Assembly: GCF_026393345.1 (NCBI RefSeq)
Contig: NZ_JAPLAI010000048.1
Coordinates: 1 to 42,207 of the forward strand
Length of the DNA: 42,207 bases
DNA from: Microbacterium sp.
Lineage (GTDB): Bacteria; Actinomycetota; Actinomycetes; Actinomycetales; Microbacteriaceae
Direction of reading: 5' to 3'
Positions 41,950 to 42,207 of the stretch are shown here, piece after piece; positions within the stretch are counted from its first letter, which is position 1, and every line of letters begins with the position of its first letter. The notes below the pieces were generated by a model, which saw only the letters and a program-made list of their open reading frames with translations, was not told the origin of the DNA and did not search any database. The position numbers were made by a program, and so were the translations under genes.

Positions 41950-42207
41950 TGCAGACTCCTCGGACGGTTCTTCCGGTTGTTCCTGGTGATGATGACGATC
42001 GTGACGACGGCCGCGGCGACGAGCAGCACGATCACCACGATCACCGCGACGATGGCTCCGGACAGCATGCCACCGTCGTCCTCGGCCGCGGCGGGCTCGG
42101 CCGACGGGGCCGGGGTGGCCTCGGCGGCGACCCTTGCGACCGCGGCGTCGAGTTGCTCATCGGTGGGCTCAGTGCCCCCCGCGATCCGGCTGCTCTTGTC
42201 CAGCAGC
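41946..42207 (-). CDS. C-terminal end of a membrane-anchored protein (cut by window edge)
   Basis: The frame is open from the right edge to a TGA at 41948-41946 that overlaps the next gene (ATGA). The readable 86 residues begin LLDKSSRIAGGTEPTDEQLDAAVARVAA, continue through an Ala/Pro/Glu linker, and end in a membrane helix (GAIVAVIVVIVLLVAAAVVTIVIIT) and a short basic tail RNNRKNRPRSLQ. This is a single C-terminal anchor with the bulk outside the cell. A mycosin protease has this layout, but no catalytic motif is in view, so the identity is open. Confidence 0.7.
   Translation of the reverse strand, partial: LLDKSSRIAGGTEPTDEQLDAAVARVAAEATPAPSAEPAAAEDDGGMLSGAIVAVIVVIVLLVAAAVVTIVIITRNNRKNRPRSLQ

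Overview
The window is about 70% G+C, with actinobacterial codon usage, many ATGA/GTGA gene overlaps, several apparently leaderless genes, a DUF222/13E12-type HNH gene and a type VII secretion (ESX-like) locus. The frequent octamer GGATGCGG/CCGCATCC and the gene content suggest a Microbacterium-like member of the Microbacteriaceae. The genus is an inference. I found no rRNA, tRNA, CRISPR array, prophage or insertion sequence.

Region 1 (1-1327) holds the N-terminal part of a DUF222 HNH endonuclease gene running off the left edge, with a LexA-box-like site upstream, followed by copy 1 of an 80-bp palindromic repeat.

Region 2 (1328-14851) is an accessory catabolic island. A GabD1-type semialdehyde dehydrogenase diverges from a GntR/FCD regulator. 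Two identical AT-rich 14-bp sites mark the regulator promoter and the promoter of the next operon. That operon encodes an NMT1/SsuA-type ABC importer (binding protein gene broken by a 1-base frameshift), a divergent DHDPS-like lyase, an ornithine-cyclodeaminase-like protein and a vanillyl-alcohol-oxidase (VAO) type flavoenzyme that keeps the VAO active-site residues. A cyclase-family hydrolase, a small quinol-monooxygenase-like protein, a fumarylacetoacetate-hydrolase-family enzyme, a NodD/NahR-like LysR regulator and an SDR follow. The set looks like uptake and breakdown of a phenolic or related ring compound. No ring-cleavage dioxygenase is present, so the substrate and route are unknown.

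Region 3 (15024-22512) has a ribose-type ABC importer (binding protein, double ATPase, permease), an IclR regulator, and a divergent 3-oxoacid CoA-transferase (A and B subunits) plus thiolase unit that could turn a beta-keto acid into acetyl-CoA. The thiolase gene has lost a conserved block and is frameshifted. Copy 2 of the palindromic repeat sits behind it.

Region 4 (22540-28652) is a run of mostly single genes: an LLM-class flavin monooxygenase, a POT peptide transporter, a GNAT protein, a DUF1801 protein, and an EamA exporter divergent from a LysR regulator. Many have a -10-like hexamer 6-7 nt before the start codon.

Region 5 (28830-33513) holds an AfsR/SARP-like ATPase regulator, broken by two frame changes, convergent with a DrrAB-like ABC exporter. 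The exporter promoter carries two pairs of 11-bp-phased heptamers, the arrangement that SARP regulators bind.

Region 6 (33574-42207, all minus strand) is part of a type VII secretion locus. In transcription order it has a membrane-anchored protein cut by the window edge, a Gly-rich putative substrate, two WXG100 proteins, a strong hairpin, EccD, an RDD-FHA fusion protein and EccC. EccB and mycosin are not visible and may lie to the right.

Four frame breaks in otherwise conserved genes (near 4550, 21368, 28930 and 30220) are either real gene decay or errors in this assembly. Raw reads would decide.
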